Source of the DNA: Cucumis sativus
Lineage: Eukaryota; Streptophyta; Magnoliopsida; Cucurbitales; Cucurbitaceae
NCBI RefSeq assembly: GCF_000004075.3
Contig: NC_026657.2
Span: 10,354,001 to 10,418,000, forward strand
DNA: 64,000 nucleotides
Direction: 5' to 3'
Of this stretch, positions 24,621 to 39,853 are shown piece by piece. The translations under genes and the position numbers were made by a program. The first letter of the stretch is position 1, and every line of letters begins with the position of its first letter. The notes under the pieces were generated by a model that saw only the letters and a list, made by a program, of their open reading frames with translations, was not told the DNA's origin and did not search any database.

Positions 24621-26997
24621 TTTCATGAAATGGAGGGGCACTGGCATCCAAACCCGTTACTGGGCCAAACTCATATGGGTACCATTTTGCATATGCCATA
24701 GCCATGACTTACAGTTGTCATAACCTCCTGCAGGAGTTATTAGATTATCATCACTGGAAGAGGGTGAAGGCTGATTTCATTTAGTTACAACTCCATACGT
24801 CTGGTCTTGCTCGTTACTGGCATTTACAGTTTTACTTTTCATTCTAATACCCAAACATAGGTTGGACTCAGACCTTTATGAAGCTCATATTTGTTTTGGC
24901 AGTCGAACAATAATCTCAGGCAGCATGAGAGGACCCACTGCTCCAAAAAGGTGTGTACTCACCAGTCTACCATGGTTGTTACTCTAACTGAAATGACAAT
25001 AAAGTTTTACTGTCTGTGGATCTTATACTGTACCTTTTTTATTTTGGGTGAAAAAAAACTGCATGTTTGAGTGTATTGGTCGAACTGTACAGAAATTGGG
25101 CTGAGATACCAACGATCTTAAAATAAAGGCTAAAGGTTGAATCTTTGAAGATTGTTTTCTTCTCTTTTAGTCTGGTATCCAAGGTTAGATTGAAGTGCTT
25201 GTTTTATACAATTTTGGTCATATGGAAGGAGAAAAATATTAGAGAAAGCTGTTGTTTTTTGGAGTTATTGATTAAAAAGGTTCTTCATTCAGATGAGGAA
25301 ATCTTATATATATTTTTTCCCTTTCAAATTCATAATTTGCTTTAGGAATGAATAACTGTATATAGGGTTAATGCTCCTCTCATTGTGGAATTTGACTTCC
25401 AACCATCTTATTCCTTTTTTTCCCTCTATAAACTTGGGGATAGAATGATTATAATTTCTTGTGTTAAATCGATGATTAACTCAAAAACTTCTGTGACACA
25501 ATATCCCACTTGTAGACATAAAATTCTGTAGATTATCCAACAAATGGAAATCGATATTAAATTTGAGACAGTAATATTACATAGGTTTGAACACGACAAC
25601 TCCTCCTTTCACACCATGTTCAATCATTAATCGACTCAAAAGTTTAAGTTTGATGAGTAAATTTAATTTTAGCATCATTTTAGTGACGATGTTGATGATA
25701 AGTTTCGTATTATTTAATGAGCATCTTGTATTTCATAAAAATTGGGAGCAATATAATCCTTACGTAAGGGTCATCCTATCCAACTTTTAGGCATTAAGAT
25801 ACGCTTTAGACGTGGATGATTATCATAATAAATTTCCTAACATATCATAACAATATCGGACAATATGCAATTACAAAAACTATTATGAACTAGATGATTG
25901 ATTAGTATCAAACTTTCAATTTAGGCAAATAAATTACTTTAGAAGGATAATAAACTTTTCTCTGAAAAACAAAAAAAGGATTATACAAATCTAAATTAGA
26001 AACAACAAATAATACCTAAAAGAGAAAGTTTAGATATGGAGAAGGACAAAAAGCATATAAAATTCTTATAACAAATCCATATTCAGGATGTTGCAAAAGC
26101 TTTTAAGCCAAATCTTTGGGTAGAGGGAGTTGTCAAGTAATGTGTTGAGAAAAAGGGTCTTATAAAGTATGATTGAAGAGACAAGATTATAATCAAAATA
26201 TTGTGTTTATCATTGGGAAAATCTGATACGTGTCCTTAATTTTGTCCAAATAACCAAAGGCTTTTGGTAATAGAAAGATGGTAACCACAGCTTGCAATTT
26301 GATTCTTGTACTCCAAGGCTTTGGGAAATGGCTGATTTTCAAAACTCCCTTTTTCCTTGGCTCTTATTTCTCCCTTTTACTTCACACAAAATAACAATAT
26401 TTCCCCCCACCAATTCTTCTTCATGATTTAATGTCTAACTGATTCATTCATTCATTTATGAACTAAAAATTGACACAAAAATTTTCATCAACAATACAGT
26501 TGATTTTTTACACTATTTACTTTGGTTGATGTAAAATGTGGCAATTAAAATGATAATATGGAAGTATTTAAAATATGCTTGAGAAAGATTTTAAAATGGA
26601 TAAATCTCTATTGTCAAGCTCATGACTACCTTTAATCATCTAAAATGAAAAGTTGACGTTAGATTATACATTTTAAACAAAAGTTTCATAGCATCAAAAT
26701 TGATTTTTTTTAAAAATATATATATTCGGATGTATTTTAAATGTGACCAAAATGATTTTGAGAATTCCTCAAACCTTCAATTTTCAAACGACAAAAGAAA
26801 ACCATTTTTAGAAGTCCACAAAAAAGGGTATATTTTTGTTTGTCAATAGTTTCAAAAAAGAAAGTATTGTTGGCAAAAAAGCACTTACTTTGTGGATGAA
26901 CTACAAAAGTGAATACGTCCAAAGGACCCATTTGACTTGAAATGAGGAAATTGCTTTCACCAAAATCCTTCATTAGGAAGCGCGTTCGGAATCTATA

Positions 26998-27034
26998 CAA
27001 AGAAAAGAAAAGAAAGAAAGAAAGAAAGAAAAGT
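26998..27034 (+). repeat. (AAAG)n microsatellite
   Basis: About nine units of AAAG with one variant unit, about 290 bp upstream of the ARM gene start. Confidence 0.85.
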
Positions 27035-27220
27035 TAAATAATATGTTGGCCTTCTAGATAAAGGAACTCGTCTCTACTTGCTCTAAGTTAAAGGGTGTTT
27101 GTTTTTCTCAACAAAACAGAACTCGAAGAACTTCTGAGTAAATTTACAGAAAGAGAAGTCACTTCACGCTACTCCTTCCATTTCCAAAAACAAGCCGTGT
27201 CCCCAAAGCTTTTCATTGCT

Positions 27221-27227
27221 TATAAAA
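27221..27227 (+). promoter_or_regulatory. Likely TATA box of the ARM-repeat gene
   Basis: TATAAAA lies 98 bp upstream of the ATG at 27325, a normal spacing for a leader of about 65 nt. Confidence 0.55.
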
Positions 27228-27324
27228 CCACCATATTTCATCCATGACTCAAACAGAAACAGCACTTCAAGTTTCCATCTCACTAAAAATCTTTTCGGCT
27301 TTCTGATTGATTGGTTTGAAAAAC

Positions 27325-30160
27325 ATGGATGATGGGAGATCTCCGGCATGTGATCGGAACGACATTCGTTTGCAGATATCAGAAACTTGCAGTGGGAACA
27401 CCACCATGTTTGAGCCGAGGGGGGCCAGTATCACAATGAGAGAAAGTAGTAGTGTGGATTTTGTATCACCAATGAAACCTGTGGTCCGTGCACCAGAGAA
27501 AAAGCTCACACTCTTTGCTCTTCGGTTAGCGGTACTTGAGAAAGCAGCGACAGGGCTGGGAACTCTTGGGTTCATCTGGGCAACTGTGGTTCTTCTTGGT
27601 GGTTTTGCTATAACATTAGATAAAACCGACTTTTGGTTCATCACTATTATTCTGTTGATTGAAGGGACTCGAATATTCAGCCGGAGCCACGAGCTAGAAT
27701 GGCAGCACCAAGCAACATGGTCGATTGCTGATGCTGGTTTAAACAGCTTTCGGGCACTGAGGACCAGGTCCCAGTTCCTGGTTAGGAAGATCGAAGCAAC
27801 TTTCAAGTCGGTTCTTGCATTAGGAAAGCAAAGCCGAGGTCGAGAGATAAGAGGGAATTCAAATGCTAACGACCGAGGAATGTCAGAGCAGTCGAGGATG
27901 CCAACTCGGCAATGGAGCACACCAGATGTTCCTCTTTTGCCATACGCTCAATGGGTTTTCTTGTCAAAGAACATCAGTAAACTTCTTTATTGGCTTCAAC
28001 TTATATCTGCAACAGCTTGTGTGGTGCTCTCGCTAATGAAATTAATCAAGCACAACTACGGCAACATAGCGAAGGGAGACATGGACAAGAGAAACAGGCG
28101 CGCTGCTCTCAGCATTTTCTATGGCTTGGCATTGGCAGAAGCTTTGTTGTTTTTAATAGAAAAAGCTTACTGGGAATGGAAGGTTATCTTCCGGAAGTTA
28201 TTGGAAAAGGTGAACATAGAATGTGAATTGGGGCCTTTGGGTATGATCTCAACCAAAAGATTCTTTTACGATGCATATTCAAGATGTGTCAATGGAAGCA
28301 TTTTCGATGGTCTGAAAATGGATATGATCTCTTTCGCAATGGAGCTCTTAGATTCAAGTTTTCCTGATGAGCAGCTCATCGGAGTGAGAATTCTTCGACA
28401 GTTTTCAATGAATCAGAGATTTTCCAATGACACACTTGAAAAGATAGGGGTGAATCTTGCTGTTATAGAAAGATTAGTTGAGATGTTGAACTGGAAAGAC
28501 CCACAAGAAGAAGAGATCAGACTTTCAGCTGCAGAAATTTTGTCAAAACTAGCAGGAAAAAAGCAGAACTCATTAAGAGTTGCTGGGATACCTGGCGCCA
28601 TGGAGTCAATATCATCTTTACTCCACAATGGTCGAAGCTCCAATGTTTCTGCAGATGAAATAAGTGAGAAGAAGATCATCCATGACCGTGCCAACTATTC
28701 ATTCTGGACATTCAATCACTTGGGACTCGTCATTCTGAAGAAGCTTGCACGAGATCATGATAACTGTGGTAAGATTGGGAACACAAGAGGTCTCCTGCCA
28801 AAAATCATAGATTTCACTCACGCAGAAGAAAGATTACTGAAAGACGAGCACGTTGCACAATCACAGATTCAAACAGTCAAAAGATCATTGCAAGTGGTGA
28901 AGATGCTGGCAAGCACGACAGGGACAACAGGAAAATTTCTCCGTAATGAGATTGCTGAGATAGTTTTTACAATCAGCAACATCAGGGATGTACTGCGATA
29001 TGGTGATAAACATCCATCGCTTCAGAAACTGGGCATTGAAATCTTAACCAGTTTGGCACTGGACGAGGATGCAACAGAGAGCATTGGTGGTACTGGTAGT
29101 GTTTTAAAGGAACTGTTCAGAATTTTCTTCAACCAAGAGATGGGGGAGATCCATAATCGTACAAGGATAGCTGCTGGAGAAGCACTGGCAATGCTTGCAT
29201 TGGATAGCAAAAGCAACTGTAATCGTATTCTGAAGCTGGAGGTGCAGGAAAAGCTGGTAACAACTTTAGAGATTCCATTGCTTCGTGTGAATGCTGCAAG
29301 AATATTGAGAAATTTGTGCGTTTACAGTGGCCCAGAAGGTTTTGACAAACTCAGAGGAGTTGCAGCTGCAGCTTCAACGGTAAGTAATCAAAATCAATTT
29401 CTATTAATACTTATCCAACACAATCTTTTGTTTCAAATATGGGGTATGGGATTTCAAACACACTAGAAAGTAGAAGCTTTAAATCAACCGAACTTTGACA
29501 TTTGAGTTTTTGAAATTAGTGCAAGGAAGAACAAAAATATTCTAATACTTTTCATAGCTTGCTATAAATATATGCAAACAAAGTTGACTTGTACATTTTC
29601 CTTTTCTTTAAAATCTACTTCTACTTCTACTTCTTTAGAATTGGTTTATAAAGAAAGGGAATTTCTTAAGAAAATAAAAATAACTTACCGTTTCTCTTTC
29701 CCGCTCTTACCTCAATCCTCCATTTCCATTTCAGGTAATTCGAGCAATCAAATCAGAAGACCAAAAACTACAAGAAGTAATGATCGGACTGGCAGCCCAA
29801 ATTTTAAAATTCACAACATCCCACGAAGCCGCCATCACATTCGAGAGGGCCGGCACGACGCAGGCCGAGTTGGCCGCGACATTGGTCCAGATTCTAAAAA
29901 AACACAAAAACCCACCAACTAAAACGCCGCAGATTCGTCGGTTTGTAATAGAAATGGCGATTTGGATGATGAGGGAAAAAACAGAGAACGTACATTACTT
30001 CGAGGAATTAGGAATGGGGAAGGAGCTAGAGACCGTGTTGGAAACTACGGCAGAGCTTGAAAGCTTCAATATATTCTCCGGCACGGTTGGGCTGAGCCGC
30101 CACCGCATGACGATGCATTCGCTCGCTGAAATCGCATTGGGTCTCTTGGGAAGATGGTGA
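27325..30160 (+). CDS. Membrane-anchored ARM-repeat superfamily protein
   Basis: Two exons, 27325-29379 and 29735-30160, join in frame to 826 aa. The start is the ATG of MDDGRSP. The N-terminal third has four hydrophobic segments: TLGFIWATVVLLGGFAIT, FWFITIILLIEG, LLYWLQLISATACVVLSLMK and AALSIFYGLALAEALLFLIE. The rest is alpha-helical with ARM-like repeats (LIGVRILRQFS, IRLSAAEILSKLA, LQKLGIEILTSLAL, RVNAARILRNL, LAEIALGLLG). It resembles the plant family of At3g06210/At5g18980, whose function I do not know. Helical repeats next to membrane spans suggest a scaffold at a membrane. It lies downstream of the GK pair, the same neighbourhood as in Arabidopsis by recollection. Confidence 0.88.
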
Positions 30161-31600
30161 TTCCATTATCGCATAAATAAATAAGCTCTCCATAATTCTC
30201 TCTCTTTTTGTTCCAAAAACACTTCTCCACTTTCTTAAAATGTAATGTTTCACTTCACAAATGAAACAAAAAAGAAAAAAAAAAGTTAGAATATTACTTT
30301 GGTCCTAAGACCTTAAAATTTGTTTATTTTCTTTGTGTACTTCATAATCTTTACAAATATTTTTGTAAATATACCATACTTTTTAATCATTCAAATAATT
30401 GATATCAATAGATAGAAAATATATAGCTATATTTTATTAAATATACTAATATAGTTTAAATCCTATTTTGATTCCTAAATTATGAGAGGGGATTAAAAAC
30501 TACCAAATGTTCTAAGTAATTTAATAGTAAATTTGTAATATGTGAAGAATAACCCAAAAAAATGGGTTTGGTATTGAGTAGACTTCTATGTACCTTTTCT
30601 TTCCACATTTGGCTTTTTAAGGTTAAAATTCCCTCGTGACAATGTTTATGTACTTTTCAAAAGTTTGATTTTTTTGTTTTCTTTTATATATGATTTCATC
30701 TACAAACTTTGAACTATGTAACTATTCACAAGTTTGATTTTTTACCACTACATGGAAGATTAATGTTGTTATCATTACTTTACATCGAAAAAAAAATCAT
30801 TAGAATCATTTACACGATCAATTTTTACAATATGGAATAACGTTTTTCAAATTTTTGTCTTATCTTAATAAACAAAAACTCGTTCAAAGTGTAAAAATAA
30901 AAATTTAAAAGCTAGAGACATACTATGTATCAAGATATTTGGGTAGAGAAATTAGTATAAAATCCTCCCCTCTACAAGATAATAGGACAATGAATATAAA
31001 ATATATTGGCATTCCCAAACAACCTTCTATATTTGCCATTTATAGTCATTTTAGGACTATATCACCTATCATTTTTGTACTTATTATACATAATTAAAGA
31101 TTATATAGTTTATTATACATGATTAAAGCTTAAATTGAACATAAAATAGTATCTTATTTTCAAATGTGAAGTGGGGTTTTAGGAATGGAAAAAAATTCAA
31201 TTTTGTTTTAATTGTACAAATTGAATTAGTTAGAGGGAAAAGAAGTAATTAAATAATTTGTGATGTCTAAAGCAGTGGATGTTGATGGATTATCTAACCA
31301 AAAGTGACCACAAAACACTAATTTTCAACAACCACTTTGATTTTTTAAATCAATAAGTGCTGATTCAAAGAAACAGTAAACAAAAAGAAGTTGAAAAGAT
31401 TGAGACTTTTAAATTTAATCTGCGAGATTCTCTCCAAATTCATGTTGTATTCAAGTGTTTAAAGCTTAGAATGTCAGTAATTATGTGTCATTTAATGGTG
31501 AAACCAATCAAGTCAAGCAAGATTCTTCAATATTCAATTCTAAATCCTTTTAAGTTTCCATGAAAACTTCATAACGCCTTTATCCCTCGAGAGCCAAAAT
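30161..31600. other. Intergenic region without a recognised gene
   Basis: AT-rich sequence between the ARM gene and GS2. The 3'UTR of the ARM gene lies at its left edge. No exon, RNA gene or clear mobile element was seen. Confidence 0.55.
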
Positions 31601-31838
31601 TCAATTTCCTCCATTCATCTTGCAGCCCTATCTACTTTCCAAAAGCCAACAAATACCCTTTTAAGCACTACCCTTTTGTTTGGTTGTAGTAGGATCTTTG
31701 TTTCTCCTCCATTTTAACACAAGCCACAGGAGAATCTCTATCTCTATCCTGCAACCTTCATCCCCACATTGTTCTTCCTCCATTATCGGAAAAACCCAGT
31801 TCCGGGTTTGCTTTCCGGCCACTCTCCGGTTGTTCTTT

Positions 31839-32520
31839 GTAAGTTTTTTGGGTTTTCATTATCTGGGTTTGTGGCTGCTTGTGGATTCAGGGTAATGTGG
31901 CCATGTTTTATAGTCCACTGCCTTTTCTTCTTCTTCTTTTGACATGGGATTATTTCTGATTCTATTTGGCTATTGTTACTTTGTGTTTTTTCTGGTTTGT
32001 TCTTGTGATCATCATTTCTTATGCTTGGAAGTTTGAACATGAATCAATTCAACAACTAAGTTGACAGTGTTCGACTCTCTCATCTCGTTGACCCTGATGA
32101 TATATCTTGCCCTTTGAGTGATCATTTTCAAACTTGGAAGTTAATATGAATCAATTGAACAGCTTACTTGACACTTGACACTTGAGAATGTTCAACTCTT
32201 TCATCTCATTGACCCTGGTGATATATCTTGGCTTTGGAGTGATGAACTATGAGAGCTTGGAGGATGAACTAAAAATAATGTTTTGTTTTTTGAGATGGAT
32301 ATTTAGTTTGAGTAATTAATTAATTTTTTTTTTTTTTGAGACATAGTACATTAACTTTGGTCGCGAGGAAATAGTGGTCTTGTTGACAAGCATTTCTTAA
32401 ACAATGTAGTTTCTGTCTTAGTAATAGTATTTTAATCTATAACTTTGGAATAGCTGATTTTAACTTTTCCTTTGTCTTCTTTTTATTATATATCACTTTA
32501 GAGTGCGTTAGATTCTTCAG
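31839..32520 (+). other. Probable intron in the 5' leader of GS2
   Basis: A pyrimidine-rich leader-like segment at about 31600-31838 ends at TTCTTT/GTAAGT, and an acceptor GATTCTTCAG ends at 32520, 50 bp before the GS2 start codon. The intron is inferred from splice-site wording only. It contains a two-copy imperfect tandem repeat. Confidence 0.5.
32025..32248 (+). repeat. Two-copy imperfect tandem repeat, about 108 bp per unit
   Basis: Both copies start at CTTGGAAGTT and run through ATGAATCAATT, GTTCRACTCT, TCATCTC, TTGACCCTG and TGATATATCTTG. Copy 1 spans about 32025-32132 and copy 2 about 32133-32248. The repeat lies in the probable leader intron of GS2. Confidence 0.8.
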
Positions 32521-32570
32521 TTCCGAGATTTGATCTTTGAGCGCTCTCTTTCTAGCAGTAGAGGCAAACA

Positions 32571-36375
<3,805 letters not shown>

Positions 36376-37305
36376 AGCCAATGAGTCATATTTGGTCTTG
36401 AGGGCAAAGTTCTAAGTGGATTCGCACAATTTACCAAACCCCTTGCGAAGAATTTCCCTCATTCTGTTAGATAATGCAGAGAAGACCTTTTGTAAATAAA
36501 GGTCTTGAAGTATTCCAGTCAGCTTTTCAGAACATTCCCACATCCAAAAAAATATTTTGAAGCAAAAAAACCTTCATCTGTGTACTTTGCAGATGGTGTT
36601 TGCTTTGTTTCTGATTGAAATTTATGTGATGTCAGATGTTCACTTTATTTGAATGTTCATTCAATTGGATTCAGACTTTCCCCTTCATCCAGTTACCATT
36701 TGACTATGAATTTATGCATGCATTTTTCTCGTCTACGGATGGATTCCCATATGTTCAAGTAATGGTTATTCGGGCAATTTTTTTGTTTTGCAAACTAATT
36801 TTTAAGTCTTCTCTATCTTAAAACACAGTTCATTTAGAAAAAAGGAAGGAATACAGCTATGAGAACCAACAAAATATTGATTCTGATTTTTTCTTCCCAA
36901 ATGAGTTTTCTGAATTAAAAGCTGTTCTACCTTTAAAGATAGAAAATGATTGTATTACATGAATCTTGAGCAGCCTTCTTATCTCTTATTCCAATGATTC
37001 AATCTTTGTTTAGTTTGAATGGAATCTTGTTCTTTCCTCCATTATGAGGCAAGCCTAAGAATTGGAAAGGAACTTTGGCTATTCCTTTGAACTGAAGAAA
37101 ACTTCATTCTGATTCTGAAAGTAAAGGAATCCTTTTAACCGTATATGAACTGTCCTTTGATTTTTGTGGGAAAAGCACAACTTCTTGCTTACTAAATATA
37201 TATATGTATGTGCCTTTATACCCATATCTCTTCTGAGCTCAAGGCAAGGAAGCAACTTCATCCTCTCTCATTCTTTTTCACAGCTTCTCTAAGCTCCAAC
37301 CATCA
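36376..37305. other. GS2 3'UTR and PM19-like promoter region
   Basis: No separate gene is seen. The left part is the GS2 3'UTR. A TATATATAT stretch at 37197-37205 lies about 100 bp before the PM19-like start and is a candidate TATA box. Confidence 0.5.
36482..36506 (+). promoter_or_regulatory. Stem-loop enclosing the AATAAA signal of GS2
   Basis: AAGACCTTT, a 7-base spacer TGTAAAT and AAAGGTCTT form a perfect 9-bp inverted repeat. The AATAAA at 36495-36500 spans the loop and right arm. It lies about 107 bp after the GS2 stop codon, in the expected 3'UTR. Confidence 0.55.
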
Positions 37306-38954
37306 ATGGCTACTCAGGCACAATCTGCAGTTTCTGTCCTTTTAGTCCTTAACCTCGTACTTTACTTCATCATCACCGTCATCGCTTCGTGGGCGGTAAA
37401 TCACGCATTGGAGAAATCTTTTGAATCAGGTAACTTCCAACTTGCATCACAAACTTCATTAACCCAATTAGAATGTTGAGTATGTTACAAGTTTTTCAGA
37501 TATCTAAAGTGTTCTACTACTCTATGAACTTGTAGCATCAACATTGACATTGCCAGCTCGGTTGTTTCCTATATACTTCCCGTTCGGAAACATGGCGACG
37601 GGATTCTTTGTTATCTTCTCTTTGATTGCTGGGGTTATGGGAATGGCATCATCAGCCACAGGAATCACTAATGTCACAAAATGGGATTCCTCAAATATTC
37701 ACACAGCCTCTGTTTCCTCTCTTGCAACTTTTGCTGTTACTATACTTGCTATGGGGTATTTCTTATACAATTTTACCTTTTCTCTTCTTTTGTTATTTTT
37801 TGTTCAAAAGTATCTATTTACGATCATTTTCCAATAGTAATTTGATTATGAACTTTGTCTCTAACTTGATTTTCTGTTTTTTCAGATTTGCATGGAAAGA
37901 AATTGAACTTGGTTGGACAGATTCAAACTTGGTAAGGAATATTATTTGGCACAATTCCCACTTTAACTTTTCTTATTTTCATTATTGAAAAAGTATGAAG
38001 GGGTGATGTTTGTTATACTCCAATCCCAATTCTTCAAGCTAGAACAATTAGACACTAAACAAGCAAAGTTTTTGAGTTAATTCATTTTTCCATTAGATAT
38101 TTATTCTAAAACCTCTATTCTAAAACCTCTAATAATAATTATAATAAATAAAACATAGATGCATTTTTTATAATTATAATAAATAAAACATAGATGCATT
38201 TTTTTTTTGTATCACTAAGTCGTTCGATCATAATTTGTCGGTTAACAAATTCTTCCCAGGGAGCAAAAATACAAACTAATTAGTGATAGCTCAATTGAGA
38301 AAAGTTGTTCAAATCTTATCTCTAATCACCTTAGTTATATACTTTAGAAGAGATTAACTTTGGTAATATGAAAAAAAAGAGATGTTAGCTTGCCCCTTCT
38401 AAAATAAGTTGAACTATTATTAAGAATAGACCTAGTAGAAAACGACGGCCAGTAAATTAGCACACCTTCAACTTTAGAGATTCTTAATTAAATCATTATT
38501 TATCTAATATATTGTAAAATCATGAATTTTCTTTATAAAAAAAGAAAGAGTAGTTGTTCAATGGTGAACAATAATTACAATTCTATTATTATACTAAACC
38601 TCAACAGTATATAATTGCACAAAGGAGTTGCTATCCTACTTCATTTCGTAATTCAACATCTTTCTTAAATCCTACCAATATAGCTAGAAACTAACAACAA
38701 TTCCTAGTCCATGCTATTCTATATAGTATACTAAAACTTGTCTTTGTTCTCGTATGATCTTGGTCGAGAAATGCAAGAGGTAAACGAGGCTTCATGTGAT
38801 TCTAATAATTGAAATGTGAAATATTTGTACACAGAGGACTTTGGAGGTAATAACAATCATCACAAGTGCAACTCAGTTGTTATGCACAGGTGCTGTTCAA
38901 ATTGGAGTTGAAGAGATGGTTGTTGCTGAAAAGCAAGTTGGAGGAAGGGTTTGA
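37306..38954 (+). CDS. PM19L/AWPM-19-like plasma-membrane protein
   Basis: Four exons, 37306-37429, 37536-37755, 37886-37931 and 38835-38954, join in frame to 169 aa, the normal size of the family. Four hydrophobic segments are visible: VSVLLVLNLVLYFIITVIAS, MATGFFVIFSLIAGVMGMAS, SVSSLATFAVTILAMGFAW and LEVITIITSATQLLCTGAVQ. The family motif region GNMATGFFV is present. AWPM-19 proteins are small plasma-membrane proteins induced by ABA, cold or drought, especially in seeds; a role in osmotic or ABA transport has been proposed. The 0.9-kb intron 3 holds a 36-bp direct repeat. By recollection At5g18970, next to FRS12 and an ARM gene, is the counterpart. Confidence 0.92.
38104..38210 (+). repeat. 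Short tandem repeats in PM19L intron 3
   Basis: TTCTAAAACCTCTA is repeated twice at about 38104-38130. A 36-bp unit running through AATAAAACATAGATGCATTT is then repeated twice at about 38133-38210. The copies are nearly identical, so recent. Confidence 0.85.
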
Positions 38955-39853
38955 ATCAAACCAAAAATATTTCATTCAAAAGGAAAAAAAAGTCATCTTG
39001 TAATTTAAACACTTTTGATTTCTTTTCTTTTTCATTCTTTTTTCAAAATTTCGTGTATTAATTTCGTGTGGATTTGATGTGGTGAATGTCGTCTATCGCA
39101 CTTGAATTTGTTCTCCTTTTCCATTATAAATTTTATGAGATGTGAGCTTGAAAATGCAACAAATCAATAATACATGCTTGAAGATTCATACGTTCTTGTA
39201 ATCTCAACCAACAAGGGACCATTGGCTCAGTAAATAGCGTCAAGAAGTCAGTTAATGTTTCAAGTACAGAGTTGTAAGTGATGTTCCTCCGTAAATGTAA
39301 AACTTAAAAGAGAAAAAGAAAAAGAAAAAGAAAAAAAGATAGTCATTCGATAAATATGCAAACTTCAATGGTGTTCACTACTACATGGTGTTCACTACTA
39401 CAGTTTAGTTGTTTGCGTCAACTTAAGAAATTATACTACAGTTTAGTTGCTTGCGTCAACTTAAGAAATTAGTGGACAAAACGGCTCTATAGCTTACTAA
39501 TTATCTTAAGGAAGGCAATGGAATAAAAACCAGGATGATACAAAATTCGAGTCCCTTGAACAAACCAATACATAGATGTCTGTCCAACTATATATAAACA
39601 GCACAGATTGAAACTTCCAACCTTTAGAGATAGGCTCATGTTAGCACGAATATTCAACAAAGGTTTGACTCATTCTAAGAAATTCAAATTCCGTTCATTT
39701 ACATATTTATATACATGCAGGTATAGCATATCCAGGAAAGTATCATCTCAACTCAATAAACTCATCCAACCAAAGTAAAAAAGAAAAAGGTAAAAAATAG
39801 TGCATGCAGTACAAAACTAAGAACAGAGAAAGATATCTGTCTAACCTCAATAT
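38955..39853. other. Spacer between convergent PM19L and FRS genes
   Basis: This contains the 3' flanks of both genes. Two short tandem duplications lie at 39369-39471: a 17-bp unit (GGTGTTCACTACTACA) twice and then a roughly 36-bp unit (CAGTTTAGTTG to TTAAGAAATTA) twice. No gene was seen. Confidence 0.6.
39369..39471 (+). repeat. Two adjacent short tandem duplications
   Basis: GGTGTTCACTACTACA occurs at about 39370 and 39387. The unit CTACAGTTTAGTTG followed by TTGCGTCAACTTAAGAAATTA occurs at about 39398 and 39436 with one base change. The two duplications share the CTACA junction. Confidence 0.85.

Larger units (their letters stand above)
23586..27324. other. Intergenic region without a recognised gene
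   Basis: AT-rich. A possible solo-LTR-like stretch lies at about 24340-24620. An (AAAG)n microsatellite is at 26998-27034. TATAAAA at 27221-27227 is the likely TATA box of the ARM gene. No credible exons were seen. Confidence 0.5.

Noticed and set aside
27267-27920. 217-codon minus-strand open frame across the ARM gene
   Set aside because: A shadow frame antisense to a well-supported exon.
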